Assembly (NCBI GenBank): GCA_965365655.1
Contig: CBDUCN010000059.1
Span: forward strand, 1-19,361
Direction of reading: 5' to 3'
DNA: 19,361 nt
DNA from: JBFHNV01 sp965365655
Lineage (GTDB): Bacteria > Pseudomonadota > Gammaproteobacteria > HK1
Shown here: in pieces, positions 7,298-14,594 of the stretch
How the letters are laid out: each line of letters opens with the position of its first letter
Position numbering within the stretch: the stretch's first letter is position 1
Notes under the pieces: generated by a model
Told to the model about the DNA's origin: nothing
The model's database searches: none
What the model saw: the letters and a program-made list of their open reading frames with translations, nothing else
Translations under genes and position numbers: made by a program

Positions 7298-7705
7298 TCA
7301 CGGCGTCGTGCACTCGCCGAACACCAGGTAGCCCACGTCCTGCCCGCCGGACATCAGCATCGCGCCGCTCGCGGAGTTCACGGTGAGACTCCAGCCGAAG
7401 CCCTCGTCCGATCCCTGCAGCACCAGGAAGCCGCCCTCGGTCTCGACGGTGGTGACGTCCGACGTCCGCTCGCCACGCTCCGCGGTGCGGCTCTTCACCA
7501 CCTTGGCCTTCGGATCCACGTGCCAGAAGACCGGCAGGTTCACCGCGTCCGGCGCACCCGTCACGCAGTCGCCGGCGGACTGGCACACCACAGCCTGCGT
7601 GGCGGCGCAGATCATGCGGCTCTCGCCGTCCAGGCCCGCGGCGCCGGCCCCACTCGCGGCGGCTCCCAGTGCAAGCGCGGCCACAACCCTCATCGCGTCG
7701 TTCAT
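7298..7705 (-). CDS. Small exported hypothetical protein
   Basis: A 135-aa protein. The start ATG at 7705 has an AGGAG ribosome-binding site 6 nt upstream. The first about 22 residues (MNDAMRVVAALALGAAASGAG) form a signal peptide. The mature chain has four Cys at about residues 33, 41, 47 and 132 (IC.ATQAVVCQSAGDC and FGEC near the end), suggesting disulfides, and a pattern AVNLPVFWHVDPKAKVVKS followed by alternating beta-like segments (GGFLVLQGSDEGFGWSLTVN). I do not recognise the family; it looks like a small periplasmic beta-rich protein. It is the first gene of a two-gene - strand unit with the glycine-zipper protein (26-bp gap). Confidence 0.7.
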   Translation of the reverse strand: MNDAMRVVAALALGAAASGAGAAGLDGESRMICAATQAVVCQSAGDCVTGAPDAVNLPVFWHVDPKAKVVKSRTAERGERTSDVTTVETEGGFLVLQGSDEGFGWSLTVNSASGAMLMSGGQDVGYLVFGECTTP

Positions 7706-8048
7706 CTGTAGCTCCTGTGGTCGGAAAACCCGGCGTGGGCTCCGGTCTTGATGTCCCGCATCCCCGGAGCGCCGCGACACCGTGATGGCGAAGCGCACCG
7801 CGAGGGGCGACGGCGCCACCCGGGTAGCGCGTGCGTCACCCGGCTCCCGCCGCTCTGGCGATACGCGTGCCAGCGCGCGCGACACCTGTCGCGGAGGAGT
7901 CGATCCACTCGCCGGGATGGCGCGGGAGTCTACCCGTGAACACGGTGGAACTCGACCGCTGAACGGCTCGCAGCCGGACACGGATCCATTCGCGGACCTT
8001 CCATACCGGCGTGGGAACGTCTCGCGTCGCGCGGTCGCGCGTGCCCGA

Positions 8049-8078
8049 TTGGCGCGCGGCGCCCAGGCTTCTTATCAT
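8049..8078 (+). promoter_or_regulatory. Candidate sigma70-type promoter for the BCCT gene
   Basis: TTGGCG (8049-8054) and TATCAT (8073-8078), 18 nt apart, match 4/6 and 5/6 of the consensus boxes. Initiation near 8085 would leave a leader of about 130 nt. Seen by eye only. Confidence 0.45.
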
Positions 8079-8140
8079 GCGCCGGGCCGTGCATGGGGTC
8101 TCCGGCACGCGACAGTCCGGCGATGGTGGGGGACTTCACG

Positions 8141-8197
8141 ATGAACGCGGCCGCCCCCGATCGCTTCGTCCGCATGCCCGGCGACGGCGCCGTCTGA
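8141..8197 (+). CDS. Possible 18-aa leader peptide upstream of BCCT gene
   Basis: ATG at 8141 to TGA at 8195-8197 encodes MNAAAPDRFVRMPGDGAV; a GGTGGGGG run lies upstream. It sits between the candidate promoter and the BCCT ribosome-binding site (stop 3 nt before GGGGAGG). It could be a translated leader, but such short frames occur by chance. Confidence 0.25.
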   Translation: MNAAAPDRFVRMPGDGAV

Positions 8198-8216
8198 CCA
8201 GGGGAGGCCAGCATCG

Positions 8217-9737
8217 ATGCCAGCTCCAGCCGGCGCGACTGCGTCGATGATGCGCAATCCACTGCTGCTCGCGGCGCTCGCGATCACCGGCGCCGTGGCC
8301 GTCGCCGGCATCCTCGATGCGCAGGGCCTCGCCCGCCTCGCGAGCGCGCTGGTGGGCACCACGTTCGCGGCACGCGGCTGGTTCATCATGGTCGTCGCCA
8401 GCTTGCAGACCCTGGTCTGCATCTGGCTCGCCGTCTCGCGCTACGGGGACGTCCGCCTGGGGCACGACGACGATCGTCCGGAGTTCTCGACCATCAGCTG
8501 GCTCACGATGCTGTTCGCCGCCGGCATGGGCGTCGGCCTGCTCTACTGGGGCGCCGCCGAGCCGGTGACGCACTTCCTGCTCGCCAGGGAGTACCAGAGC
8601 GATCAGCAGGCCGCGGCCTCGGCGCTGTTCGTGACCAACTTCCACTGGGGCCTGCACGCGTGGGGTATCTACGCGATGACGGCGCTGGTGATCGCGTACT
8701 TCGGCTTCCGGCGCGGCACGCCCCAGCTCATCAGCGCGCCGATCAAGAGCGTCTTCGGCGTTCGCCGCTGGACCCGCGTGGTCGGGGCCGCGAGCGATCT
8801 GCTCGCGATCGTCGCCATCGCGATCGGCCTCGGCGGCTCGGTGGCCATGGGCGTGTTCCAGGTCACCGACGGCGTGGGCATCATGCTCGGGATGGAGGCC
8901 GGTCAGGGCATCACGATGGCGGTGTTCGCGGTGCTGTGCGTGAGCTTCACGCTGCCGCTGATGATGGATCTGAGCAGCGGCATGGCGCGGCTGTCGAACG
9001 CGGCGATGCTGATCGCCGGCGCGCTCCTGATCTACCTGATCGTCGCCGGGCCGACGCACTACATCATGAGCGGCGTGGTGGAGACCTTCGGCGCCTACCT
9101 GAGCGGCGCGATCCCGCACGGCTTCAAGACCTACACCTTCTTCGACGAGAAGGTCGGCGCCTGGTTCGGCAACTGGACGCTGAACTACATGGTCTGGTGG
9201 CTCGCGTGGGCGCCCTTCGTGGGCGTGTTCATCGCCCGCATCTCCCGCGGGCGCACGATCCGGGAGTTCGTCGTCGGCGTGATGCTGGTGCCCACGCTGT
9301 TCTCGATCGTGTGGTTCGGTGTGTTCGGGAGCATCGGATTCCACGAGGTGCTGCGCGGCGACGCGAACATCCTCGACGTGGTCGCGAACGAGGTGAGCGC
9401 CACGACCTTCTACGTGCTCGGCCGGCTGCCGCTGCCGCTCGTGACCCAGGCGGCCACCGTCGCCGCGGCCTTCCTGTTCCTGGTCACCAGCGTGGTCAGC
9501 GCCGCCTACGTGCTGTCGATGTTCTCCACCTCGGGCTCGCTGGACCCGCCGGTGCGCATCAAGCTGATCTGGGGCGTGATTCTCGGTGCGCTGGGGCTGG
9601 TCATGATCCTCTCCGGAAGCATCGATGCCGTGAAGTCCATCATCGCCCTCGGCGCGCTGCCGTTCGTGTACATCGTGCTGCTGCTGATGGTGTGCCTGCT
9701 GAAGGCGCTGCGCCGCGAGCGGCGCGCGGAGGCTTGA
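8217..9737 (+). CDS. BCCT family transporter (betaine/carnitine/choline-type)
   Basis: A 506-aa polytopic membrane protein with about twelve hydrophobic segments. The start ATG at 8217 has a GGGGAGG site 9 nt upstream; a second Met pair (8247/8250) is possible. Family motifs: the Gly-rich FAAGMGVGLLYWGAAEPVTHF (glycines at 103, 105 and 107) and the Trp-rich signature GNWTLNYMVWWLAWAPFVG (about 318-336) followed by ARISRGRTIREF. BCCT carriers import quaternary amines such as glycine betaine, usually with Na+ or H+; the substrate cannot be assigned here. The protein lacks the long charged C-terminal osmosensory tail known from BetP, ending at RRERRAEA, so stress-sensing by that route is unlikely. 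A 39-aa membrane ORF follows 3 nt later, probably translationally coupled. Confidence 0.93.
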   Translation: MPAPAGATASMMRNPLLLAALAITGAVAVAGILDAQGLARLASALVGTTFAARGWFIMVVASLQTLVCIWLAVSRYGDVRLGHDDDRPEFSTISWLTMLFAAGMGVGLLYWGAAEPVTHFLLAREYQSDQQAAASALFVTNFHWGLHAWGIYAMTALVIAYFGFRRGTPQLISAPIKSVFGVRRWTRVVGAASDLLAIVAIAIGLGGSVAMGVFQVTDGVGIMLGMEAGQGITMAVFAVLCVSFTLPLMMDLSSGMARLSNAAMLIAGALLIYLIVAGPTHYIMSGVVETFGAYLSGAIPHGFKTYTFFDEKVGAWFGNWTLNYMVWWLAWAPFVGVFIARISRGRTIREFVVGVMLVPTLFSIVWFGVFGSIGFHEVLRGDANILDVVANEVSATTFYVLGRLPLPLVTQAATVAAAFLFLVTSVVSAAYVLSMFSTSGSLDPPVRIKLIWGVILGALGLVMILSGSIDAVKSIIALGALPFVYIVLLLMVCLLKALRRERRAEA

Positions 9738-9740
9738 GCG

Positions 9741-9860
9741 GTGGACTGGCTCGATACGCTGCTCAATCTCTACACGTTCGCGATCGTCGGCCTGCTGGTC
9801 TGGCTGTATCTTCGCGACGAGAAGCCGGACGACGGCGAGGACGCAGAGGACCGGAAGTGA
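9741..9860 (+). CDS. 39-aa one-TM protein coupled to the BCCT transporter
   Basis: GTG at 9741, 3 nt after the BCCT stop, with GGAGG about 9 nt upstream (inside the BCCT 3' end), to TGA 9858-9860. The product starts MDWLDTLLNLYTFAIVGLLV, has one TM helix (about 6-25) continuing to WLYLRDEK, and ends in a very acidic tail (PDDGEDAEDRK). The layout (amphipathic start, TM, positive then acidic tail) and coupling resemble small accessory subunits of secondary carriers, such as the MetS-type small subunits. This comparison is inference. Its size makes it easy for gene finders to miss. Confidence 0.65.
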   Translation: MDWLDTLLNLYTFAIVGLLVWLYLRDEKPDDGEDAEDRK

Positions 9861-9910
9861 TCCGCGCACCGGGTGCCGGTGCGTGACCTGATGCATCACG
9901 GGAGACAAAC

Positions 9911-10165
9911 ATGGCCAGACGCTTCGCAACGATCCACTTCATCGACGGCACGAAGCTCGCGCTGTCCGCGCCGGTACAGGTGGACAACCTCGCCCTGATG
10001 GCGTCACGGATCCAGAAATCGCTGGAATCGCCCACGCTCGCGCTGGAGGCCGAAGGCGAGCTGATCGTGATTCCGACGGCGAACATCAAGTACATGCAGG
10101 TGCACCCGGCGCCGGAGCGCCTGCCGGACTCGGTGATCCGCGGCGCGAAGCTCGAGTTCGACTGA
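9911..10165 (+). CDS. Conserved-looking 84-aa hypothetical protein
   Basis: ATG at 9911 with GGGAGA about 8 nt upstream. The 84-aa product has no signal or TM. It opens MARRFATIHFIDGTKLALS, has a helix (about 25-40, NLALMASRIQKSL), then a beta-rich half with GELIVIPTANIKYMQVHPAP and ERLPDSVIRGAKLEF. I do not recognise a named family; a small alpha/beta cytoplasmic protein is likely. It stands alone between the BCCT locus (50 bp before) and a strong hairpin at 10194-10216. Confidence 0.7.
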   Translation: MARRFATIHFIDGTKLALSAPVQVDNLALMASRIQKSLESPTLALEAEGELIVIPTANIKYMQVHPAPERLPDSVIRGAKLEFD

Positions 10166-10193
10166 GCCGCGCCGCGAAGGCGGCCGCGGGGCT

Positions 10194-10216
10194 CCCGATC
10201 GCCTTCGGTGATCGGG
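10194..10216 (+). terminator. Stable hairpin after the 84-aa gene
   Basis: CCCGATCGCC (10194-10203) pairs with GGTGATCGGG (10207-10216): 10 bp including one G-U, closed on a CTTCGG core, 28 nt past the stop. A second small stem (GCCTCG/CGAGGC, 10216-10231) follows. No T run, so terminator function is probable rather than certain. Confidence 0.55.
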
Positions 10217-10274
10217 CCTCGCCGTCGAGGCGTCGCTTGCGCGGCGCGCGCCGCGGGAGCGACGGCTGGCGCCC

Positions 10275-10280
10275 TATACT
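10275..10280 (+). promoter_or_regulatory. Candidate -10 box of the DUF2652-kinase unit
   Basis: TATACT (5/6 of the consensus) lies about 29 nt before the preferred GTG start, directly behind the hairpins. No good -35 match is seen at the right distance (the sequence there is CGCGGG), so confidence is low. Confidence 0.3.
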
Positions 10281-10308
10281 GTCGTCCCATGCGCCATGGG
10301 AAGCCACG

Positions 10309-11412
10309 GTGAGTCGGCCACGGATGCGGCACGGGAAACCCGTCCGCGCGTGTGTCATGGCGACCCTCGCCGCGGCCGTCGCGGCGCACGCGGCCTCCGC
10401 GCAGATGACGCCCGGCGCCGGCATGGGCGGCGCGGGCATGCTGCACGGCCCGTGGCCGATGATCGCGATCGTGATCGCGCTGATTGCCGTCGTCGCGCTC
10501 GCACTCGGCTGGTTCTTCAGCCGCCCCGTCGACGTGAGTGGCCTCGGTGTGCCCGCGCCGCCGGAAGGCCGAGGCGCGGCGCCCGACCCGGCACCTGCCC
10601 CAGTCTCGCAGGACGCGGCGCGCGACACCTTCGTCGTGATCCCCGACATCTCCGGCTACACCCGCTACATGCGGATGACGCGCTTCGCCGCAGGGCACGC
10701 GCAGTTCGTGATCTCGCGCCTGCTCGAGGCCGTGCTCGGCGCCGGGCAGCCGCCGCTCAGCGCGACCCGTGTCGAGGGCGATTCCGTGGTCTTCTGCGCC
10801 GCGTCCGGCGACGCGCGCGGTGACGTGACGGCCGGCTCGGCCGCCGGCGCCGTGCGCCGCATCGTCGAAGCGTTCTACCGCGAGCGCGCGGCGCTCGCGT
10901 CGAGCAACGCGTGTCCGTGCGACGCCTGTCACGTGATCGCCGAGCTCGAGCTCAAGGTGATCGTGCACCGCGGTGACGTGCTGCGCTATCGCCTCGGGGG
11001 CATGCAGGACCTGAGTGGCCTCGCCGTGATCGAGGCGCACCGGCTGCTCAAGAACAGCCTGGGCCGCCGCCGCTACGTGCTGGTGACCGAGGCCGCGCGC
11101 GACGTGGTGCTCGACTGGCCGACGCTGGGCCACGGCCACGTCGAGCACTACGACGACCTCGGCGACATGCACGCGACCGTCTATCTGCCGCCGGAGCCTG
11201 ACGACGATGCCGGAACGCGCCGCGCCGGCGAGCGCGCGCGCGACCTCGCGGGCAAGCTCGCGAGCAACGCGCGCTCGGTGACGGCTCGCCCGGGGGGCGG
11301 TGCACCGCCGGACGGTGGAGATCGATTGCCGGGGCGGCTCGACGGTGCGGCCAGGACGCGCCGCTCGTCGCACGCGGCGGAGTCCGGCGGTCCGCGGGAC
11401 GGCGCGCGGTAG
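10309..11412 (+). CDS. DUF2652 (class III cyclase-like) membrane protein
   Basis: A 367-aa protein if started at GTG 10309 (GGGAAG 5 nt upstream); ATG 10324 or 10357 are alternatives, and the frame is open up to 10237. Order: N-terminal signal-like segment ending in AHAASAQ, a second hydrophobic helix (about 48-70, PMIAIVIALIAVVALALGWFF), a Pro/Ala linker, then DUF2652 (about 105-300). The domain shows the cyclase-like metal sites PDISGYT (Asp113) and VEGDSVVF (Asp158), the CPCDAC cluster (Cys202, 204, 207), LELKVIVHRGDV, and GLAVIEAHRLLKNSLGRRRYVL. The tail after 300 is low-complexity, Arg/Gly-rich. Activity as a nucleotide cyclase is not shown; the family is uncharacterised to my knowledge. 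The stop (TAG 11410-11412) abuts the kinase ATG, implying coupled translation. Confidence 0.82.
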   Translation: MSRPRMRHGKPVRACVMATLAAAVAAHAASAQMTPGAGMGGAGMLHGPWPMIAIVIALIAVVALALGWFFSRPVDVSGLGVPAPPEGRGAAPDPAPAPVSQDAARDTFVVIPDISGYTRYMRMTRFAAGHAQFVISRLLEAVLGAGQPPLSATRVEGDSVVFCAASGDARGDVTAGSAAGAVRRIVEAFYRERAALASSNACPCDACHVIAELELKVIVHRGDVLRYRLGGMQDLSGLAVIEAHRLLKNSLGRRRYVLVTEAARDVVLDWPTLGHGHVEHYDDLGDMHATVYLPPEPDDDAGTRRAGERARDLAGKLASNARSVTARPGGGAPPDGGDRLPGRLDGAARTRRSSHAAESGGPRDGAR

Positions 11413-13512
11413 ATGCGTGAGCCGCGCGGCGACGCCCGGCAGCGGCAGCCCGGGCCGGCGGACACGGCGGCCGGCGCTCGCGCACAATCGCTGCGTCGCG
11501 TGCTCCAGGTCGCGGCAGCGTCCCTCGCCGCGCTCGTCGGCGCGGGCCTGTGGGCCGGTGACGCGATGCGCGAGTCGCTGGACGGCGAGGTGGCCGCGAG
11601 CCTGCAGACGGTGCTCGAGGCCAGCGTGCACAGCCTCGCGACGTGGACGCGCAAGGAGCGGGCGATGGCGCAGTCGTGGGCGCTGCACGCGCGCGACGAC
11701 GCGCTGGCGGTCGCCGCGCGGGTGCGCGCCGGCGGCGAGCCGGCGGACGCGTCGGAGTTCGCGTCGCTGCAGGCCACGCTCTCGGATCTCGCGCGCATCG
11801 GCGGGTACACCGGCGCTGTGGTGGTGGACGCCTCGGGGCGGGTGCTCGGGGCCACCGACCCGTCCTGGGTCGGCAACGACGCGTCGCCGCGGCAGATGGC
11901 CCGCGTCGCGCCGGTGCTCGCCGGGGCGGCGATGGTGGTGCCGCCGTTCCCGAACGACCTCGCGCGCGTCGAGGACGGGCGCGTCGTGCCGCGGATGTTC
12001 AGCGCGGCGCCGATCCGCGGCGGCGACGGGCAGGTGGTCGCGCTGCTCGCGGCCCTCATCGATCCGGACGACGCGTTCACGCGGATCCTGTCCGTCGCCC
12101 AGGCCGGCGAGACCTGGGAGACCTATGCGTTCGACCGCGACGGCCTGATGCTGTCCGGCAGCCGCTTCGAGGCGGATCTCGCGCGCCTGGGTCTGATCCC
12201 GGCGGCCGCGAATCCGAGCGCGGTGCTGCAGATGGAGCTACGCGACCCGGGCGGCAACCTGCTCGAGGGGCATCGCCCCGAGCGGGCGCGCGCCGCGCTT
12301 CCGCTGATGCGCATGGTCGCGTCGGCGATCGGCGGCGAGTCCGGCGTGGACGTGCGCGGCCACCGCGACTACCGAGGGGTCACCGTGCTGGGAGCCTGGC
12401 GCTGGCTCCCGGAGATGGACATCGGCGTCGCGACGCAGGTGGATCAGCGCGAGGCCTACCGGCCGATGCGCCCGGCGCTGCTCGCGTTCGCCGGGCTGTT
12501 CGCGCTGGTGATCGCGGCCTGCGTCCTGGCCGTGCTCGGCTACTACCGATCGCTGCGCCTGAGCGCGCGCCTCGATCGGCTCGAGCGCCTCGGCCAGTAC
12601 CAGCTCGAGGAGAAGATCGGCGAGGGCGGCATGGGCGAGGTGTACCGCGCCCGCCACGCGCTGCTGCAGCGGCCCACCGCGGTGAAGCTGCTCAAGCGCG
12701 AGGTGATGACGGAGGAGATGATCGCGCGCTTCGAGCGCGAGGTGCGCCTGACCAGCCGCCTCGAGCACCCGAACACCATCGAGGTCTACGACTTCGGGCG
12801 CAGTCCCGAAGGCCTCTTCTACTACGCGATGGAGTTTCTCGACGGCGTGACCCTGGCGGATCTGCTCGAGGACCACGGCGCGCTGCCGGTGGGACGTGCG
12901 GTGCACGTGCTGCTGCACGCGTGCCTGTCGCTTGAAGAGGCCCACAGCATCGGGCTGGTGCACCGCGACATCAAGCCCGCGAACATCATGCTGTGCGTGC
13001 GCGGGCTGGACGCCGACGTGGTCAAGGTCCTCGACTTCGGGCTGGTGCGCGAGATCTCGGGCGAGGACGTGCGCCTCACGCGCCACCAGGAGGTGCCCGG
13101 CACGCCGCTCTACATCGCGCCGGAGCGCCTGCGCGACCCGTCCTCCGCGGATCCGCGCACCGACATCTACTCGCTGGGCGTCGTCGCGTTCGGCATGCTG
13201 ACCGGCCGCGAGCTGTTCGGCGGCGACAGCAGCACGCAGATCGTCTACCACGCGATCAGCACGCCCGCGCCGCGCGTCGCCGAGCGCGCGCCGGCGCCGG
13301 TGCCGGCGGCGCTCGACGAGCTGGTCGCGCGCTGCCTGAGCAAGGATCCGGACGGGCGGCCGGCGTCGGTGAGCGAGATGGTCGAGGTGCTGCGCGAGGT
13401 CGCGCACGCGCATCCGTGGACCCGTGTGCAGGCCGACGCGTGGTGGCGCGAGCACGGCGCGGCCTACCGCGCACGCGCACGGGGTGGCACGCCCGCGGGA
13501 TCCGCGCCGTGA
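11413..13512 (+). CDS. Membrane Ser/Thr protein kinase with N-terminal Cache-like sensor
   Basis: A 699-aa protein starting directly at ATG 11413 (no gap after the DUF2652 TAG). Order: TM1 about 30-50; extracytoplasmic sensor about 50-350 with GAVVVDASGRVLGATDP and ALIDPDDAFTRIL, which look like a double-Cache fold; TM2 about 355-378; juxtamembrane helix; kinase domain about 396-660. Kinase residues: Gly loop GEGGMGEVY (403-411), Lys425 in AVKLL, HRDIKPAN (Asp519, Lys521, Asn524), DFG (541-543), APE (Glu571). All are intact, so an active Hanks-type kinase is expected. A short Trp-rich tail follows. The sensor class is inferred from pattern and position. The protein should sense an extracellular or periplasmic ligand and phosphorylate cytoplasmic targets; the gene overlaps the next one by 4 nt. 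Confidence 0.9.
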   Translation: MREPRGDARQRQPGPADTAAGARAQSLRRVLQVAAASLAALVGAGLWAGDAMRESLDGEVAASLQTVLEASVHSLATWTRKERAMAQSWALHARDDALAVAARVRAGGEPADASEFASLQATLSDLARIGGYTGAVVVDASGRVLGATDPSWVGNDASPRQMARVAPVLAGAAMVVPPFPNDLARVEDGRVVPRMFSAAPIRGGDGQVVALLAALIDPDDAFTRILSVAQAGETWETYAFDRDGLMLSGSRFEADLARLGLIPAAANPSAVLQMELRDPGGNLLEGHRPERARAALPLMRMVASAIGGESGVDVRGHRDYRGVTVLGAWRWLPEMDIGVATQVDQREAYRPMRPALLAFAGLFALVIAACVLAVLGYYRSLRLSARLDRLERLGQYQLEEKIGEGGMGEVYRARHALLQRPTAVKLLKREVMTEEMIARFEREVRLTSRLEHPNTIEVYDFGRSPEGLFYYAMEFLDGVTLADLLEDHGALPVGRAVHVLLHACLSLEEAHSIGLVHRDIKPANIMLCVRGLDADVVKVLDFGLVREISGEDVRLTRHQEVPGTPLYIAPERLRDPSSADPRTDIYSLGVVAFGMLTGRELFGGDSSTQIVYHAISTPAPRVAERAPAPVPAALDELVARCLSKDPDGRPASVSEMVEVLREVAHAHPWTRVQADAWWREHGAAYRARARGGTPAGSAP

Positions 13513-14525
13513 GGACGCTCGCGCTCGCCGCGCTGCTGCTCACCGTCGCGGGTGCCGGCGCGGAGCCGGGCCAGCCGTTCCGCGAGTCGGGCCAGCTCGC
13601 GCTCTACGCCGGCGCCGGCGGCGCCGAGCTCGGCTACTTCGAGTATCGCGCCGAGCCGGGCAACGGCGTCGCCGTCGTGTACCTGCACGGCATCGAGAGC
13701 CACGCCGGCTGGTTCGGCCTCGCCGCGGAGCGCCTGCGCGCGCGCGGCTACGACGTGTTCGCGCTCGACCGCCGCGGCAGCGGGGTCAACCAGGCGTCGC
13801 GCGGCTTCGTGCCGGGTCACGCCGACGACTGGCGGATGCTGGTCGAGGACGTGCACGCGTTCGTCGAGCCGCTGCGCGCACGCTACGTCGGCGTGTTCCT
13901 CGCCGGTCTGTCGTGGGGCGGCAAGCTGGCCGTCGCGTACGCGCTCGAGCACCCCGGGGCGGTGGACGGGCTGGTGCTGATCACGCCGGGGCTCGTCGCG
14001 AAGGTGGACCCGCCGCTCGCCGACAAGGTGAAGATCGTCGCCGGCGCCGCCCTGCGCCCGACCGCCCGGGTGCCGACGCCGATCGAGCCGCCGATGTTCA
14101 CGACCACGCCGCGCTACCTCGACTACATCGAGAACGACCCGCTGCGGTTGACGTCGGCGACGGCGGGCTTCTTCTGGGAGACGCGGCGCCTCGACCGTCA
14201 CATCGACGCGAACGTCGCCGCGCTGCGGCTGCCGGCGCTGCTGCTGCTCGCGGGGCGGGACCGCATCATCGACAACGCCGCGACCCGCGCGCTGCTCGCG
14301 CGCGCGGCGGGCGCCGACATCGAGGTCGTCGACTACCCGGACCAGACCCACTCGGTGCAGTTCGACGACCCGGACCGCCTGGTGGCCGACATGGACCGCT
14401 GGATGCGCGCGCACGCGGCGTCCGGTGCGCCCGCGTGCCCGGACGGCGCGGACCCGGGCGCCGCCGGCGACTGCGCGGCGGGAGCGCGCCGCGAGCCGGC
14501 GGGCAGCCTGCGCCCGTCGAGGTAA
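13509..14525 (+). CDS. Exported alpha/beta hydrolase (lysophospholipase/monoacylglycerol lipase-like)
   Basis: A 338-aa protein. The GTG at 13509 overlaps the kinase TGA (GTGA) and begins a signal peptide (RTLALAALLLTVAGAGA, cleavage about 18), so this start is strongly preferred over upstream frame positions that lie inside the kinase gene. Hydrolase_4-type layout: oxyanion motif YLHGIESHAGW, cofactor-free DRRGSG, nucleophile GLSWGGK (Ser135), acid AGRDRIIDN (Asp251), and His281 in DQTHSVQF. It resembles monoacylglycerol lipase or lysophospholipase enzymes, but the natural substrate is unknown; esterase or amidase action on acylated compounds in the periplasm is possible. The C-terminal 35 residues are Ala/Gly/Pro-rich with two Cys. 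Confidence 0.88.
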   Translation: MRTLALAALLLTVAGAGAEPGQPFRESGQLALYAGAGGAELGYFEYRAEPGNGVAVVYLHGIESHAGWFGLAAERLRARGYDVFALDRRGSGVNQASRGFVPGHADDWRMLVEDVHAFVEPLRARYVGVFLAGLSWGGKLAVAYALEHPGAVDGLVLITPGLVAKVDPPLADKVKIVAGAALRPTARVPTPIEPPMFTTTPRYLDYIENDPLRLTSATAGFFWETRRLDRHIDANVAALRLPALLLLAGRDRIIDNAATRALLARAAGADIEVVDYPDQTHSVQFDDPDRLVADMDRWMRAHAASGAPACPDGADPGAAGDCAAGARREPAGSLRPSR

Positions 14526-14594
14526 CCTTGCCGCGCCGGCATCGCGCGTGCCGCCGCCCACCCCCGCTGCCGCCCACGCTCTCGAGGTCACGTC

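Larger units (their letters stand above)
7706..8216. other. 511-bp divergent intergenic region with BCCT promoter candidate
   Basis: It lies between the - strand pair and the + strand BCCT gene. I see no supported gene of ordinary length; Arg/Pro-rich open frames in several registers look like high-GC artefacts. It holds a promoter-like pair near 8049-8078 and a tiny leader ORF at 8141-8197. Confidence 0.5.

Noticed and set aside
7782..8144. 120-codon + strand frame before the BCCT gene
   Set aside because: Composition is Arg/Gly/Ala-rich in all three frames, no motif, and it covers the promoter-like region.
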